Source: an uncultured Alphaproteobacteria bacterium (GTDB lineage Bacteria; Pseudomonadota; Alphaproteobacteria; HIMB59; GCA-002718135). From it: a stretch of 36,163 nt of DNA. The DNA is taken from NCBI GenBank assembly GCA_902535885.1, contig CACAVG010000004.1, positions 1 through 36,163 on the forward strand. Direction: 5' to 3'. Shown here piece after piece: positions 19,393 to 27,223 of the stretch. Below the pieces are notes generated by a model. It saw nothing but the letters and a program-made list of their open reading frames with translations. It searched no databases and was not told the DNA's origin. The first letter of the stretch is position 1. The number at the start of each line of letters is the position of its first letter. The position numbers and the translations under genes were made by a program.

Positions 19393-20868
19393 ATGGGAAA
19401 AAAAGCAGTAGTTATAGGAAGTGGTTTTGGGGGCATTGCGATTAGTTTAAGATTAAAAAAATTAGGCTATGATACAATAATTATTGAAAAACTAAACGAG
19501 CTTGGAGGAAGAGCGAGAGTTTTTGAAGTGAATGGTTTTAAACATGATGCTGGACCAACGGTCATAACAGCGCCATTTCTTTTTGATGAATTATTTAGTT
19601 TGTTTGGAAAAAAAAGACAGAATTATTTAAATTTTGTTCCTCTTGAACCTTGGTATAGGTACTATTTTCATGATGGTAAAACATTTGATTATTGTTCAAC
19701 AATCGAAAAAACCAATAGAGAAATTGGTAAATTTGATAAGAAGGATATAAAAGGATATTATAAACTTTTAAATCAATCAAAAAAAATATTTGATGTAGGG
19801 TTTACACAATTAGCTGACAAACCATTTATTTCTTTTTTTAAAATGTTGGGAGTTATTCCTAATTTGATAATTTTGAAAAGTTATTTCACAGTATCTCAAC
19901 TTGTAAATAGTTATCTAAAAAATCCATATCTTAGAAAAGCATTTTCAATTCACCCACTTTTAGTTGGAGGTGATCCACATACAACAACATCTATATACGC
20001 CTTGATTCATTATTTAGAGAGAAAATGGGGAGTATTTTTTTGTATGGGCGGAACTGGTAAGATCGTATCTGAATTAAAAAAATTAATGATTGATTGTGGT
20101 ATTAAAATTAAAACAAACACAGAGGCAAAAGAGTTTATCGTTGAAAATGATAGGATAACAAAAATATTAACAAACAAAAAAGAAATTTCCAACATAGATC
20201 TAGTTGTTTGTAATGCTGATCCACCCATGGTTTACTCCAAACTTTTGAAAAAACAAAATTTAAAAAGACCTGTATTAAAAGAAAAAAACTTATTGTATTC
20301 AATGGGACTTTTTGTTCTTTTCTTTGGTACAAAAAAACAATACCATAAAGTTGCTCACCATACTATTTGGATGACTGAAAGATTTAAATCTTTACTTCAT
20401 GATATATTTAAAAATAAAATTTTATCTGATGATTTCTCCTTATACATTCACAGACCTACTGCAACAGATAAGTCATTTGCTCCAGAAGGCTGTGATAGTT
20501 TTTATGTTCTATGTCCAGTACCTAATTTACAAGGCAAAATTGACTGGGATGTTGAATCAGAAAATCTTAAAAATAAAATAGTTAAAGAATTATCGCAAAC
20601 AATTATGCCAGATTTAGAAAATAGTATTACAGACGTTTTTTGGATGAATCCTAAAGATTTTAAAAATGATTATAATTCTATGCACGGAGCTGGTTTTTCT
20701 ATAGCTCCGATCTTTACACAGTCAGCTTGGTTTAGATATCACAACAAAGATAAAAAAATTAAAAATCTATATTTTTCAGCGGCAGGCTCTCATCCAGGTG
20801 CTGGAATACCAGGAGTTCTTTCATCAGCTAAAGTTGTAGAAAACATAATTAAAGCTGAATTAAAATAA
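19393..20868 (+). CDS. crtI: Phytoene desaturase CrtI
   Basis: A 491-residue FAD-dependent desaturase. Evidence is the N-terminal dinucleotide-binding motif GSGFGGIA (9-16), then IIEKLNELGGRARVFEVNGFKHDAGPTVITAP, which is diagnostic of CrtI. The C-terminal signature YFSAAGSHPGAGIPGVLSSAKVV binds the other part of FAD. Bacterial CrtI converts phytoene to lycopene at the membrane. It is the first gene of crtI-crtB-crtY-blh and is 2 bases from crtB. The length and motifs are normal. Confidence 0.96.
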   Translation: MGKKAVVIGSGFGGIAISLRLKKLGYDTIIIEKLNELGGRARVFEVNGFKHDAGPTVITAPFLFDELFSLFGKKRQNYLNFVPLEPWYRYYFHDGKTFDYCSTIEKTNREIGKFDKKDIKGYYKLLNQSKKIFDVGFTQLADKPFISFFKMLGVIPNLIILKSYFTVSQLVNSYLKNPYLRKAFSIHPLLVGGDPHTTTSIYALIHYLERKWGVFFCMGGTGKIVSELKKLMIDCGIKIKTNTEAKEFIVENDRITKILTNKKEISNIDLVVCNADPPMVYSKLLKKQNLKRPVLKEKNLLYSMGLFVLFFGTKKQYHKVAHHTIWMTERFKSLLHDIFKNKILSDDFSLYIHRPTATDKSFAPEGCDSFYVLCPVPNLQGKIDWDVESENLKNKIVKELSQTIMPDLENSITDVFWMNPKDFKNDYNSMHGAGFSIAPIFTQSAWFRYHNKDKKIKNLYFSAAGSHPGAGIPGVLSSAKVVENIIKAELK

Positions 20869-20870
20869 TA

Positions 20871-21752
20871 ATGATTGATTTAAAGCTCAATTCATATGCT
20901 GATCTTAAAAAAGAAGGCAAAAGTTTTTATTGGGCAAGTTTTTTTTTACCAAAAAGTTACAAAAAAAATGCTGGCACTCTTTACTCAATTTGTAGGTATT
21001 TTGATGACATTGCTGATAAATATAGCGAAGATCAAACTATCTATCTTAAAAATTCAATTGAAGAAATAAGGACCAATAAAAATAATAAAGTAAATATTTT
21101 TTTGCAAAAAAATAAAATTAACAATTTAATTTTTATAGATTTAATAGAGGGATTAATCTTGGATCAGAAAAAATTAAGAATTCAAAATAAGGAAGAACTT
21201 ATAAAATACTCTTATCATGTTGCCGGTACCGTTGGATTAATGATGTCTAAAATTATAGGAGTAAAACATAAAAAGGCTGCACAATCTGCAATTGATTTAG
21301 GTATTGGCATGCAACTAACAAATATAGCTCGTGATGTTTACGAAGATTCTAAAATAAATAGAATATATTTACCTGCTAATTGGATACCTGATATATCATT
21401 AGAAAATTTAACTGGTATTTATGAAAATAGTTTAGAAAATGATGAAAAAATATCAAACGCTATTCATGAAGTAATTAACCTTTCAGATAAGTTTTATGAA
21501 AATGGTTTTGCTGGTTTAAAATATATCCCTTTATCTACCAGACTAGGTATTTATATCGCGGCTAATATTTATAGAGGTATAGGTATTAAGATAAAATCTA
21601 ATAAAAAAAAATATTTAAGAGAAAGAGTATATTTAAATATTATAGAAAAATCTTTAATTACAGTTAAATCAATTTTACTTTTTATTTTTATCCCTTTAAT
21701 GAAATATCGTTATCAAAAAATTAGAGATAATCTCCCAAATGAAAATTTATAA
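20871..21752 (+). CDS. crtB: Phytoene synthase CrtB
   Basis: A 293-residue squalene/phytoene synthase. Two Asp-rich motifs are intact: DDIAD (45-49) and the second in TNIARDVYED (150-159), which bind the Mg-diphosphates. It condenses two geranylgeranyl diphosphates to phytoene, the substrate of CrtI encoded just upstream. Its 3' end overlaps crtY by 14 bases. No geranylgeranyl diphosphate synthase or idi is in the window, so precursor supply is encoded elsewhere. Confidence 0.95.
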   Translation: MIDLKLNSYADLKKEGKSFYWASFFLPKSYKKNAGTLYSICRYFDDIADKYSEDQTIYLKNSIEEIRTNKNNKVNIFLQKNKINNLIFIDLIEGLILDQKKLRIQNKEELIKYSYHVAGTVGLMMSKIIGVKHKKAAQSAIDLGIGMQLTNIARDVYEDSKINRIYLPANWIPDISLENLTGIYENSLENDEKISNAIHEVINLSDKFYENGFAGLKYIPLSTRLGIYIAANIYRGIGIKIKSNKKKYLRERVYLNIIEKSLITVKSILLFIFIPLMKYRYQKIRDNLPNENL

Positions 21753-22821
21753 AGCTGCAATAATTGGCCTAGGCCCTAGTGGTTTAGCAGTAAATAAAAT
21801 TCTTTATGGAGATAGTAATAATGAAATTATTGCATTTGAAAATGAAGATATAAATAAAAGAGATAATTTTTTTGGTTTTTGGTTAACAGATTGGATGAGA
21901 CCTTTCGAAAACATTATTGAAAAAAAATGGTACGAGTGGACTGTTGGAAACAAAAATACAAACGTAACACATACAAGTATAGATAGACCCTATTGTGTAA
22001 TTAGTTTTAAAGATTGGAAAAATTTTTGCTTAAAAACAAAAAATAATTTAGAAATAAAAAATAAACAAGTTGTTCGATATTTTTCTCAACAAAATTTTTT
22101 TAAAATCATAACTGCAGATAATAAAGAATATTATGCTGAAAAGATATATGACTCACGATCTTCAAAAGAAAAAAAAGGTGAGTTACTTCAACATTTTTTT
22201 GGAATAAATATTTCTGTAGCAGATAATACTTTTAATGATAAAAAACTAACTTTGATGCATTTTACGAAAGAAAATAATATTTTACATTTCATATATATCT
22301 TACCATTTAGTCATAATAAGGCACTTGTTGAATCAACAGTATTTTCAACAGAGGTTTTTGACATTTCTTGGTACAGAGAAAAAATTAGTGATTATTTAAA
22401 ACAAAACAATATCAATGAATTTAATGAAAAAAGCACTGAAAAAGGGATAATACCCATGTTTTTTGCAGAAGAAAAAAAACCAGCTAATTCAAACGTTTTT
22501 AATATTGGTATCAGAGGAGGGGCATGCAAGCCATCAACTGGATACGCCTTTTCATTTCTTATTAAACAAATCCAATTATTAAAAAAATCTAATCAAAACT
22601 ATGTTAATATTCATAAATTTTTAGAAAGAAAAATGGATAAAATTTTTATAAATTTTTTAAAAAATAACAGTGAAGATGGACAGTCTTTTATTAAGCTTGC
22701 ATCTAATTTAAGTGGAAATGAATTTCAAAGTTTTATGATGGGTGAATCAAATTTACTAACTAAGTTAAAAATTATAAAAAGTATGCCCAAGTTACCTTTT
22801 ATTAAAGAACTATTTAAATAA
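21739..22821 (+). CDS. crtY: Lycopene beta-cyclase CrtY
   Basis: A 360-residue flavoprotein cyclase with an N-terminal GLGPSG motif (10-15), FGFWLTDWMRPFENIIEKKW, and a C-terminal IGIRGGACKPSTGYAFSFL segment, the hallmark of CrtY-type cyclases (GG-x-x-x-PSTGY). It closes both ends of lycopene to give beta-carotene. The start overlaps crtB by 14 bases and the stop is one base before blh, so the four genes are one transcript. It is slightly shorter than the usual ~380 residues. Confidence 0.95.
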   Translation: MKIYKAAIIGLGPSGLAVNKILYGDSNNEIIAFENEDINKRDNFFGFWLTDWMRPFENIIEKKWYEWTVGNKNTNVTHTSIDRPYCVISFKDWKNFCLKTKNNLEIKNKQVVRYFSQQNFFKIITADNKEYYAEKIYDSRSSKEKKGELLQHFFGINISVADNTFNDKKLTLMHFTKENNILHFIYILPFSHNKALVESTVFSTEVFDISWYREKISDYLKQNNINEFNEKSTEKGIIPMFFAEEKKPANSNVFNIGIRGGACKPSTGYAFSFLIKQIQLLKKSNQNYVNIHKFLERKMDKIFINFLKNNSEDGQSFIKLASNLSGNEFQSFMMGESNLLTKLKIIKSMPKLPFIKELFK

Positions 22822-22822
22822 T

Positions 22823-23641
22823 ATGTTAGTCGATCTTACAATCCTAAATATTATTTCTTTTTTATTAATTTTTTTTATTGGTCTTCCCCATGGCTCATTT
22901 GATGGTGCAGTTGCTTCCTTAGTAGGCTTTAATAACAGAACTCAATTTTTACAATTTATACTTTATTACCTAATTTTGTTTTTTCTAGTAATTTTATTTT
23001 GGTTATATTTTCCTATTATTGCTTTAACTATTTTTATTATAATGACTATTGCTCATTTTGGATTATGTGATTGGACACATTTTAACATAAATAAATATAA
23101 ATATTCAGTAAGTTTTACTTATGGAATGACTGTTATTTTTGGAATTATATTCTTTAATGAAAATCAATCTTTTTTAATATTTGAATATCTTACAAATAAT
23201 AATATTTATTTAATTCAAAAATATTTTTTTATACCATATTTTTTAACATCCTTATCTATAATATATTTTATTTATCTTTCTTTCTTTGAAAAGAAATTAC
23301 GAAAAGGAATTGTTGAAATATTTTTTCTTTTACTGTTTTTTTATTTCTTTGATCCACTTCTAAGTTTTGCAATATATTTTTGTTTTTTTCATACTTACAA
23401 ACATCTAAAACATTTGATAAATAATGTTTATTTAAATTTAACCAATAAATACTTTGTTATTTACTCAACATTAATTTTTACAGCAATTTCATGGATCGGT
23501 GGTCTAGGAATTGTTTATTACTTAGTTCAAAATTTATCACTATATGAATCGATATTAAAAGTAATTTTTATCGGACTTGCTGCTTTAACTCTTCCCCATA
23601 TGTTACTTGTAGATATTGTATATAGAAGGAGATTTAAATAA
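22823..23641 (+). CDS. blh: Beta-carotene 15,15'-dioxygenase, Brp/Blh family
   Basis: A 272-residue integral membrane protein with about six or seven hydrophobic segments. Conserved His positions typical of Blh are present: LPHGSFDGAV (His23), AHFGLCDWTHF (His78, His86), FFHTYKHLKHL, and LPHMLLVD near the end; they ligate the active-site iron. It cleaves beta-carotene into two retinal molecules. It is the last gene of the retinal cluster, implying a rhodopsin in the genome, but none lies in this window. The tRNA-Gly gene that hosts the integrative elements begins 54 bases downstream. Confidence 0.93.
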   Translation: MLVDLTILNIISFLLIFFIGLPHGSFDGAVASLVGFNNRTQFLQFILYYLILFFLVILFWLYFPIIALTIFIIMTIAHFGLCDWTHFNINKYKYSVSFTYGMTVIFGIIFFNENQSFLIFEYLTNNNIYLIQKYFFIPYFLTSLSIIYFIYLSFFEKKLRKGIVEIFFLLLFFYFFDPLLSFAIYFCFFHTYKHLKHLINNVYLNLTNKYFVIYSTLIFTAISWIGGLGIVYYLVQNLSLYESILKVIFIGLAALTLPHMLLVDIVYRRRFK

Positions 23642-23657
23642 ATCATTTTCTCAAATA

Positions 23658-23695
23658 TTGACTTATAAATTCAACATGGTAATTGTGTAACTTAT
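23658..23695 (+). promoter_or_regulatory. Candidate tRNA-Gly promoter
   Basis: A TTGACT box (23658-23663) that matches the -35 consensus at five of six positions lies 32 bases before the tRNA 5' end. The -10 is weak (TAATTG-like, about 16 bases further on). The assignment rests on position and the -35 only. Confidence 0.35.
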
Positions 23696-23770
23696 GCGGG
23701 CGTAGCTCAGGGGTAGAGCGCAACCTTGCCAAGGTTGAAGTCGAGGGTTCGAATCCCTTCGCCCGCTCCA
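23696..23770 (+). tRNA. tRNA-Gly (anticodon GCC), intact; left attachment site
   Basis: A complete 75-base tRNA with encoded CCA. The 7-bp acceptor stem GCGGGCG/CGCCCGC is perfect. The D arm has TAGCTCAGGGGTAGAGC, the anticodon stem CAACC/GGTTG encloses TTGCCAA with GCC at 23728-23730, and the T arm carries GGGTTCGAATCCC. It decodes GGC/GGU. Bases 23698-23770 recur exactly at 30205-30277, and the last 51 bases at 33931-33981, so this is the chromosome-proximal copy in a tandem attachment array and the only one with a full acceptor stem. Confidence 0.97.
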
Positions 23771-24129
23771 GAAATCCAATAAACCTTCTCTTTTGTCTGT
23801 TAAGTTTTTTCTTAATTTAACTAATAATACAATTTCATTGTGACTGAGTTGTGACAGAAAAAAACATTAATAGGGTGCAGACATGTGCCATAGGGGGGGT
23901 GCTATACCTTTATGTTTAACTTTTATATTTTTATCAAATCTGGATGTTAACTAGTTTTACATATATTTAAAAAGCTATCAAAATACTTAATTCTTAAATT
24001 TAATTTTCTTTAGAATTAAAAGAAAAATCTAAACTATTGAGAGGGTAAAAATTTTTATACATATAATAAACTAGGCAATTGCATTTAAGATGAATTGTTA
24101 GAAAACATAAAAAATGTTAAGATGTTTTT
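23771..24129. other. Gene-free left end of element 1 with candidate arm sites
   Basis: A 359-base stretch with no credible gene. It holds two TTGTGAC copies (23838-23855) 11 bases apart, a short G-rich tract (about 23892-23900), and long A/T runs upstream of the small membrane gene. The paired TTGTGAC recurs at the other end of the element. Confidence 0.6.
23838..23855 (+). repeat. Paired TTGTGAC direct repeats, left end of element 1
   Basis: TTGTGAC at 23838-23844 and 23849-23855, 11 bases apart (about one helical turn), 67 bases inside the left tRNA copy. The same pair with the same spacing and orientation lies at 30153-30170 inside the right copy. This fits arm-type sites bound by the N-terminal domain of the element's tyrosine recombinase; the binding itself is inferred. 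Confidence 0.6.
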
Positions 24130-24363
24130 ATGGAAATAGTAGGTGCTGTAATAACTCTAATAGTTATTGGTATTATTATTGGCATTATAGTAATTCCAAC
24201 ATACTTTATTGAAAACTTAAAAAAAAATGAGAATACTAATAAATTGCTGAAAAAAAATTTTCTTTGGGCAGACGTTCAATCATTTATATATCTTATACTT
24301 TTAATTTTAGGAATTTTATTAGTTGGATTTGTGTTTACTAATCTGGGAGTTGTACTTTTTTAA
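24130..24363 (+). CDS. Small two-helix membrane protein
   Basis: A 77-residue predicted protein with two hydrophobic segments (about residues 4-26 and 52-75) joined by a polar, Lys/Asn-rich loop that contains FLWAD. No enzymatic motif or recognised family. The start ATG has no clear Shine-Dalgarno, so it could be weakly translated or not a gene. It is the first gene inside element 1 and converges on the polymerase-like gene. Small hydrophobic proteins of this kind occur in mobile elements as membrane-acting or holin-like products, but nothing here proves that. Confidence 0.5.
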   Translation: MEIVGAVITLIVIGIIIGIIVIPTYFIENLKKNENTNKLLKKNFLWADVQSFIYLILLILGILLVGFVFTNLGVVLF

Positions 24364-24401
24364 ATTTATTTTTCTTTCTGGTTTCGGGTAATGAAGTAGA
24401 A

Positions 24402-25877
24402 TTAAGAAGATACCCAAGAATACCAACCACTTATATAACTCTCATACAAACCATCATCATTACTTAACACTAAGTTAGCAACCTGTTCTGACCCTACTAT
24501 TTGTTCTTCTGGTTGAATTTCGAGTGGAACTTCTACTTCAAAGTTATCTCTTATTTTGGTTAAAGAACTTTTAACTTTAATCATCGTCTTCATCAGTTTT
24601 TTGTATTCATGTTTCATTTGCGCTCTTAAAGATAATTCAAAGCCAACAGGAACAATGAAGCTATCATGAATGGGTAGTATAACAATATTCTGTTTTTGAA
24701 AGAAGGTCATCAAGCGTTGAGCTATAATTGAATCAAGAAACATTAATTCTAAACCAACACCAGTACTAAAATGATGAACAATAGGTTTATGATAGGTGTT
24801 AACCAGCTTGTTAAGTTGATAATGAGTAAGTTTAAGTTCTTTTAGTTCAGATTTTTTTAACCTGTACTTACCCCCTTCATCATTCAACAATGCATTGGTA
24901 TATAGTTTAACTAGTTCCCTTGCTCTAGTTAAGTATTTGGTATTACCTGTTAGCCCCAAGTCATATAAATCCCTGTCAACATCCATTGGAATGTTTTCTT
25001 TTGAGTATAGTAATCGTAGAGACATCGTTGAGAAGTCAACCTCTACAGTTTTCTTGCCATTAATTGTTATATGATGGCGGTATTTAGAGGGTATAGATTG
25101 CCACCAACCCCCATAAAATCTTCCACCAAGATTATTTTTACCCCTTGCAAATACTCTTCTTAAATGGGTTAAAGAATAGTTAATCGTGTTGTCATGCTCC
25201 TCATTAAAAAAACTTCTTTGTTTTTTTTTCTTATTTAATTCATGAATAATTTTTTTGAATTGGCTATTAGAAACATCCAAAGCAATACAATTTTTACTAA
25301 TAAACTGATTAAAAGATAATAATCGTTTTTGTTGTTGTTTGTAAAAGTCAGTTTTAGGAAGAGGCAGAGTAATTTTTTTGTATTTCTTTTTTTTACCTGT
25401 TGTTTTTACTCTGTCTCTTTTAAATACAAATGTTTCGTCTTTATCTGGAGGGTAATAACGCCACTGAAACCCTATCTTATCTAATAATTTCTCAAGTGTT
25501 CTACTATGTTTAATTCTTGTTACCTGTCTTCGTACTTCACTCCCCTTTATAAGAGTAACTAAACCCCCATTTTCAAGAGCATTAATAACTTTTTTAACAT
25601 TTTTATATCCATATTTTTTACCAGAATAATATTTGGCAGTTAAATTTATTGAGACTAAGTTTTTAGGGAAACTAAAATGTGAGAGGTAAAGAGCATTGAC
25701 TAAATGAATAGTAATATTTCTTTCATTCAACCTTGTATCCGTTGTTACTCCTTTCGTTGTTTTTCTTGAAGACTCAATTTGGGAAAAAACCTTCTCGATA
25801 ATTTTATCTAGTAAGTTGTCTTTTGAAATAGGATACCAATCAAAAAGTTTGTCGTTCATATTTCTTAAAGATAACAC
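24402..25877 (-). CDS. Polymerase-like palm-domain protein (family A DNA polymerase/T7 RNA polymerase motifs), likely element replication protein
   Basis: A 491-residue protein not assignable to a standard polymerase. Residues 275-291 hold a motif A (TVEVDFSTMSLRLLY: catalytic Asp281, then Ser, Arg288). Residues 317-332 resemble motif B (Arg320, Lys324, LYTNALLN). Residues 400-410 hold motif C, LPIHDSFIVP with His404-Asp405. Motif A is spaced like family A DNA polymerases (DxSxxxxR); motif C reads like the HDSF of T7-type RNA polymerase. A preceding GGRFYGGWWQSIP (251-263) is a further landmark. About residues 85-135 look like a winged helix (VINALENGGLVTLIKG...VTRI), as in replication initiators. 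The GTG start has an upstream AAGAGGA; ATG at residue 7 is an alternative. No exonuclease or helicase domain. I recall similar uncharacterised proteins in proteobacteria. Priming or replicating the excised element is the leading inference. Confidence 0.7.
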   Translation of the reverse strand: MLSLRNMNDKLFDWYPISKDNLLDKIIEKVFSQIESSRKTTKGVTTDTRLNERNITIHLVNALYLSHFSFPKNLVSINLTAKYYSGKKYGYKNVKKVINALENGGLVTLIKGSEVRRQVTRIKHSRTLEKLLDKIGFQWRYYPPDKDETFVFKRDRVKTTGKKKKYKKITLPLPKTDFYKQQQKRLLSFNQFISKNCIALDVSNSQFKKIIHELNKKKKQRSFFNEEHDNTINYSLTHLRRVFARGKNNLGGRFYGGWWQSIPSKYRHHITINGKKTVEVDFSTMSLRLLYSKENIPMDVDRDLYDLGLTGNTKYLTRARELVKLYTNALLNDEGGKYRLKKSELKELKLTHYQLNKLVNTYHKPIVHHFSTGVGLELMFLDSIIAQRLMTFFQKQNIVILPIHDSFIVPVGFELSLRAQMKHEYKKLMKTMIKVKSSLTKIRDNFEVEVPLEIQPEEQIVGSEQVANLVLSNDDGLYESYISGWYSWVSS

Positions 25878-25921
25878 AATTATTCCTCTTCATTGCCCAA
25901 TTCAAAATCTATAATTAAAAT

Positions 25922-26497
25922 GTGGCACTAATTAAACGTTATGTATTATTTTTTTTCTCCCTGTTAATCATTAATATCCTTCTAGTTGGTGCCACCATAG
26001 CAAATGCTTCATCAATAGGTATTAATGATGATTTACCTAGTTGGAGGATTGAGCCCATAGATAATGATGGTGTGTTAATATCAAGAAATGGTCAAGTCCA
26101 AGTAGGTGATAATTTATATTTCTATATTTCTAAATCAAATTGTAACCACTTAGAGAATTTGTTTAGTTTTTATACCGCTAATAATCATCCTCGCATCAAC
26201 ATGCTATTGGAAGAAAAGGTTTATATTAAAATTAATAATACATCTGGTTGGGCAAAGGTACGTTTTATCTATCCTTTTTTAATGGGTCATTCAGTATGGT
26301 TATCATTAGGTATGTTTAATATGGATGATTTTGCTGAAACACTTAAGCCCCATGATAAATTTGAAGTTGTTATTATTGATAAAGAAAACTTTGTTGCAAA
26401 AGAATATTTTGATATTGAAACCAACTATTGGTATCTCGAAGGCTTAGAAAACGCTCTTCGCAGAGGAAAAAATCTATGTCTAGCCTCATCCTCCTAG
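25922..26497 (+). CDS. Exported protein of unknown function
   Basis: A 191-residue protein from a GTG start; the overlapping ATG two bases earlier gives only a three-codon frame. A signal peptide (hydrophobic residues 7-27, ANA|SS cleavage) leads to a mature domain with alternating strands (WRIEPIDNDGVLISRNGQVQVGDNLYFYISK) and a central NNTSGWAKVRFIYPFLMGHSVWLSLGM. It has two Cys (residues about 74 and 186). I do not recognise a family. It is divergent from the polymerase-like gene with 44 bases between, and 32 bases before the next gene in the same direction, so those two may form an operon. A periplasmic or surface role is inferred from the signal only. Confidence 0.65.
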   Translation: MALIKRYVLFFFSLLIINILLVGATIANASSIGINDDLPSWRIEPIDNDGVLISRNGQVQVGDNLYFYISKSNCNHLENLFSFYTANNHPRINMLLEEKVYIKINNTSGWAKVRFIYPFLMGHSVWLSLGMFNMDDFAETLKPHDKFEVVIIDKENFVAKEYFDIETNYWYLEGLENALRRGKNLCLASSS

Positions 26498-26529
26498 AAA
26501 TAATAATAATTATTTTAATTACTAATTAA

Positions 26530-27219
26530 ATGAGAATATTTTCATTCTTTATATCTTCTATAATTCTATTAATTTTTTCTTATTTTGTTTTTGTTCCAAC
26601 AATGGGTTTTTATAAAAATGATATTAAGCCTTTAATGAATGGTTATAAAAAAATAGATAAAAGTAATTTAAAACATAACCATGAAAATATTAATGAAGAT
26701 ATATTTATGTATATTCATTACCTTGTTACGTTTGATGAAGAGGCAAGACAATTTTATTCAATAGAAGAAGCAAATCTAAATGAAGCTTATCTTAGTTGTG
26801 TTGAAGATAATAAAATCTTTAATATTTCCTGTATGAAAACCCTACAAAATAAAGGTCAGAAATTTTTAATTGATGATAAATGTGCCTGGACTTTTTTTGG
26901 GCACTCAAGCGTGGCTAGAGATAAAGATTATTATCTTGTCAGTATGGAAGAAAAAATGTGTGGAACATTTTTAGCTCGTTTTAATACTTATTATGTTTTT
27001 GAATATAAGGATGATTATTTGAGAGTAACTAATGCTTTTTTAACTGGAAAGGATATCTTTAATCCAATTAAATACTATAAAATAAATGATGATAGCTTCT
27101 CTTTTGTTACTGAGGCATGTGCTCATGGAGCAGATACCTGTTGGGGAAGTAAGGCAGATTGGTTGGAGTTAAAATTTGAATATAATCTTAAACAAAATCA
27201 TGTATTACAAAAATTGTAG
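26530..27219 (+). CDS. Membrane-anchored or exported protein of unknown function
   Basis: A 229-residue protein with one N-terminal hydrophobic segment (4-25) that could be a membrane anchor or uncleaved signal. The remainder is soluble and contains six Cys (within YLSCVEDNK, ISCMK, DDKCAW, EKMCGTF, TEACAH and DTCWG), suggesting disulfides in the periplasm. Aromatic-rich strands (YYVFEYKDDYLRV, YYKINDDSFSFV) point to a beta-rich fold. No family recognised. It follows the previous exported protein in the same direction and converges on the alpha-solenoid gene 4 bases away. Confidence 0.6.
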   Translation: MRIFSFFISSIILLIFSYFVFVPTMGFYKNDIKPLMNGYKKIDKSNLKHNHENINEDIFMYIHYLVTFDEEARQFYSIEEANLNEAYLSCVEDNKIFNISCMKTLQNKGQKFLIDDKCAWTFFGHSSVARDKDYYLVSMEEKMCGTFLARFNTYYVFEYKDDYLRVTNAFLTGKDIFNPIKYYKINDDSFSFVTEACAHGADTCWGSKADWLELKFEYNLKQNHVLQKL

Positions 27220-27223
27220 GATA

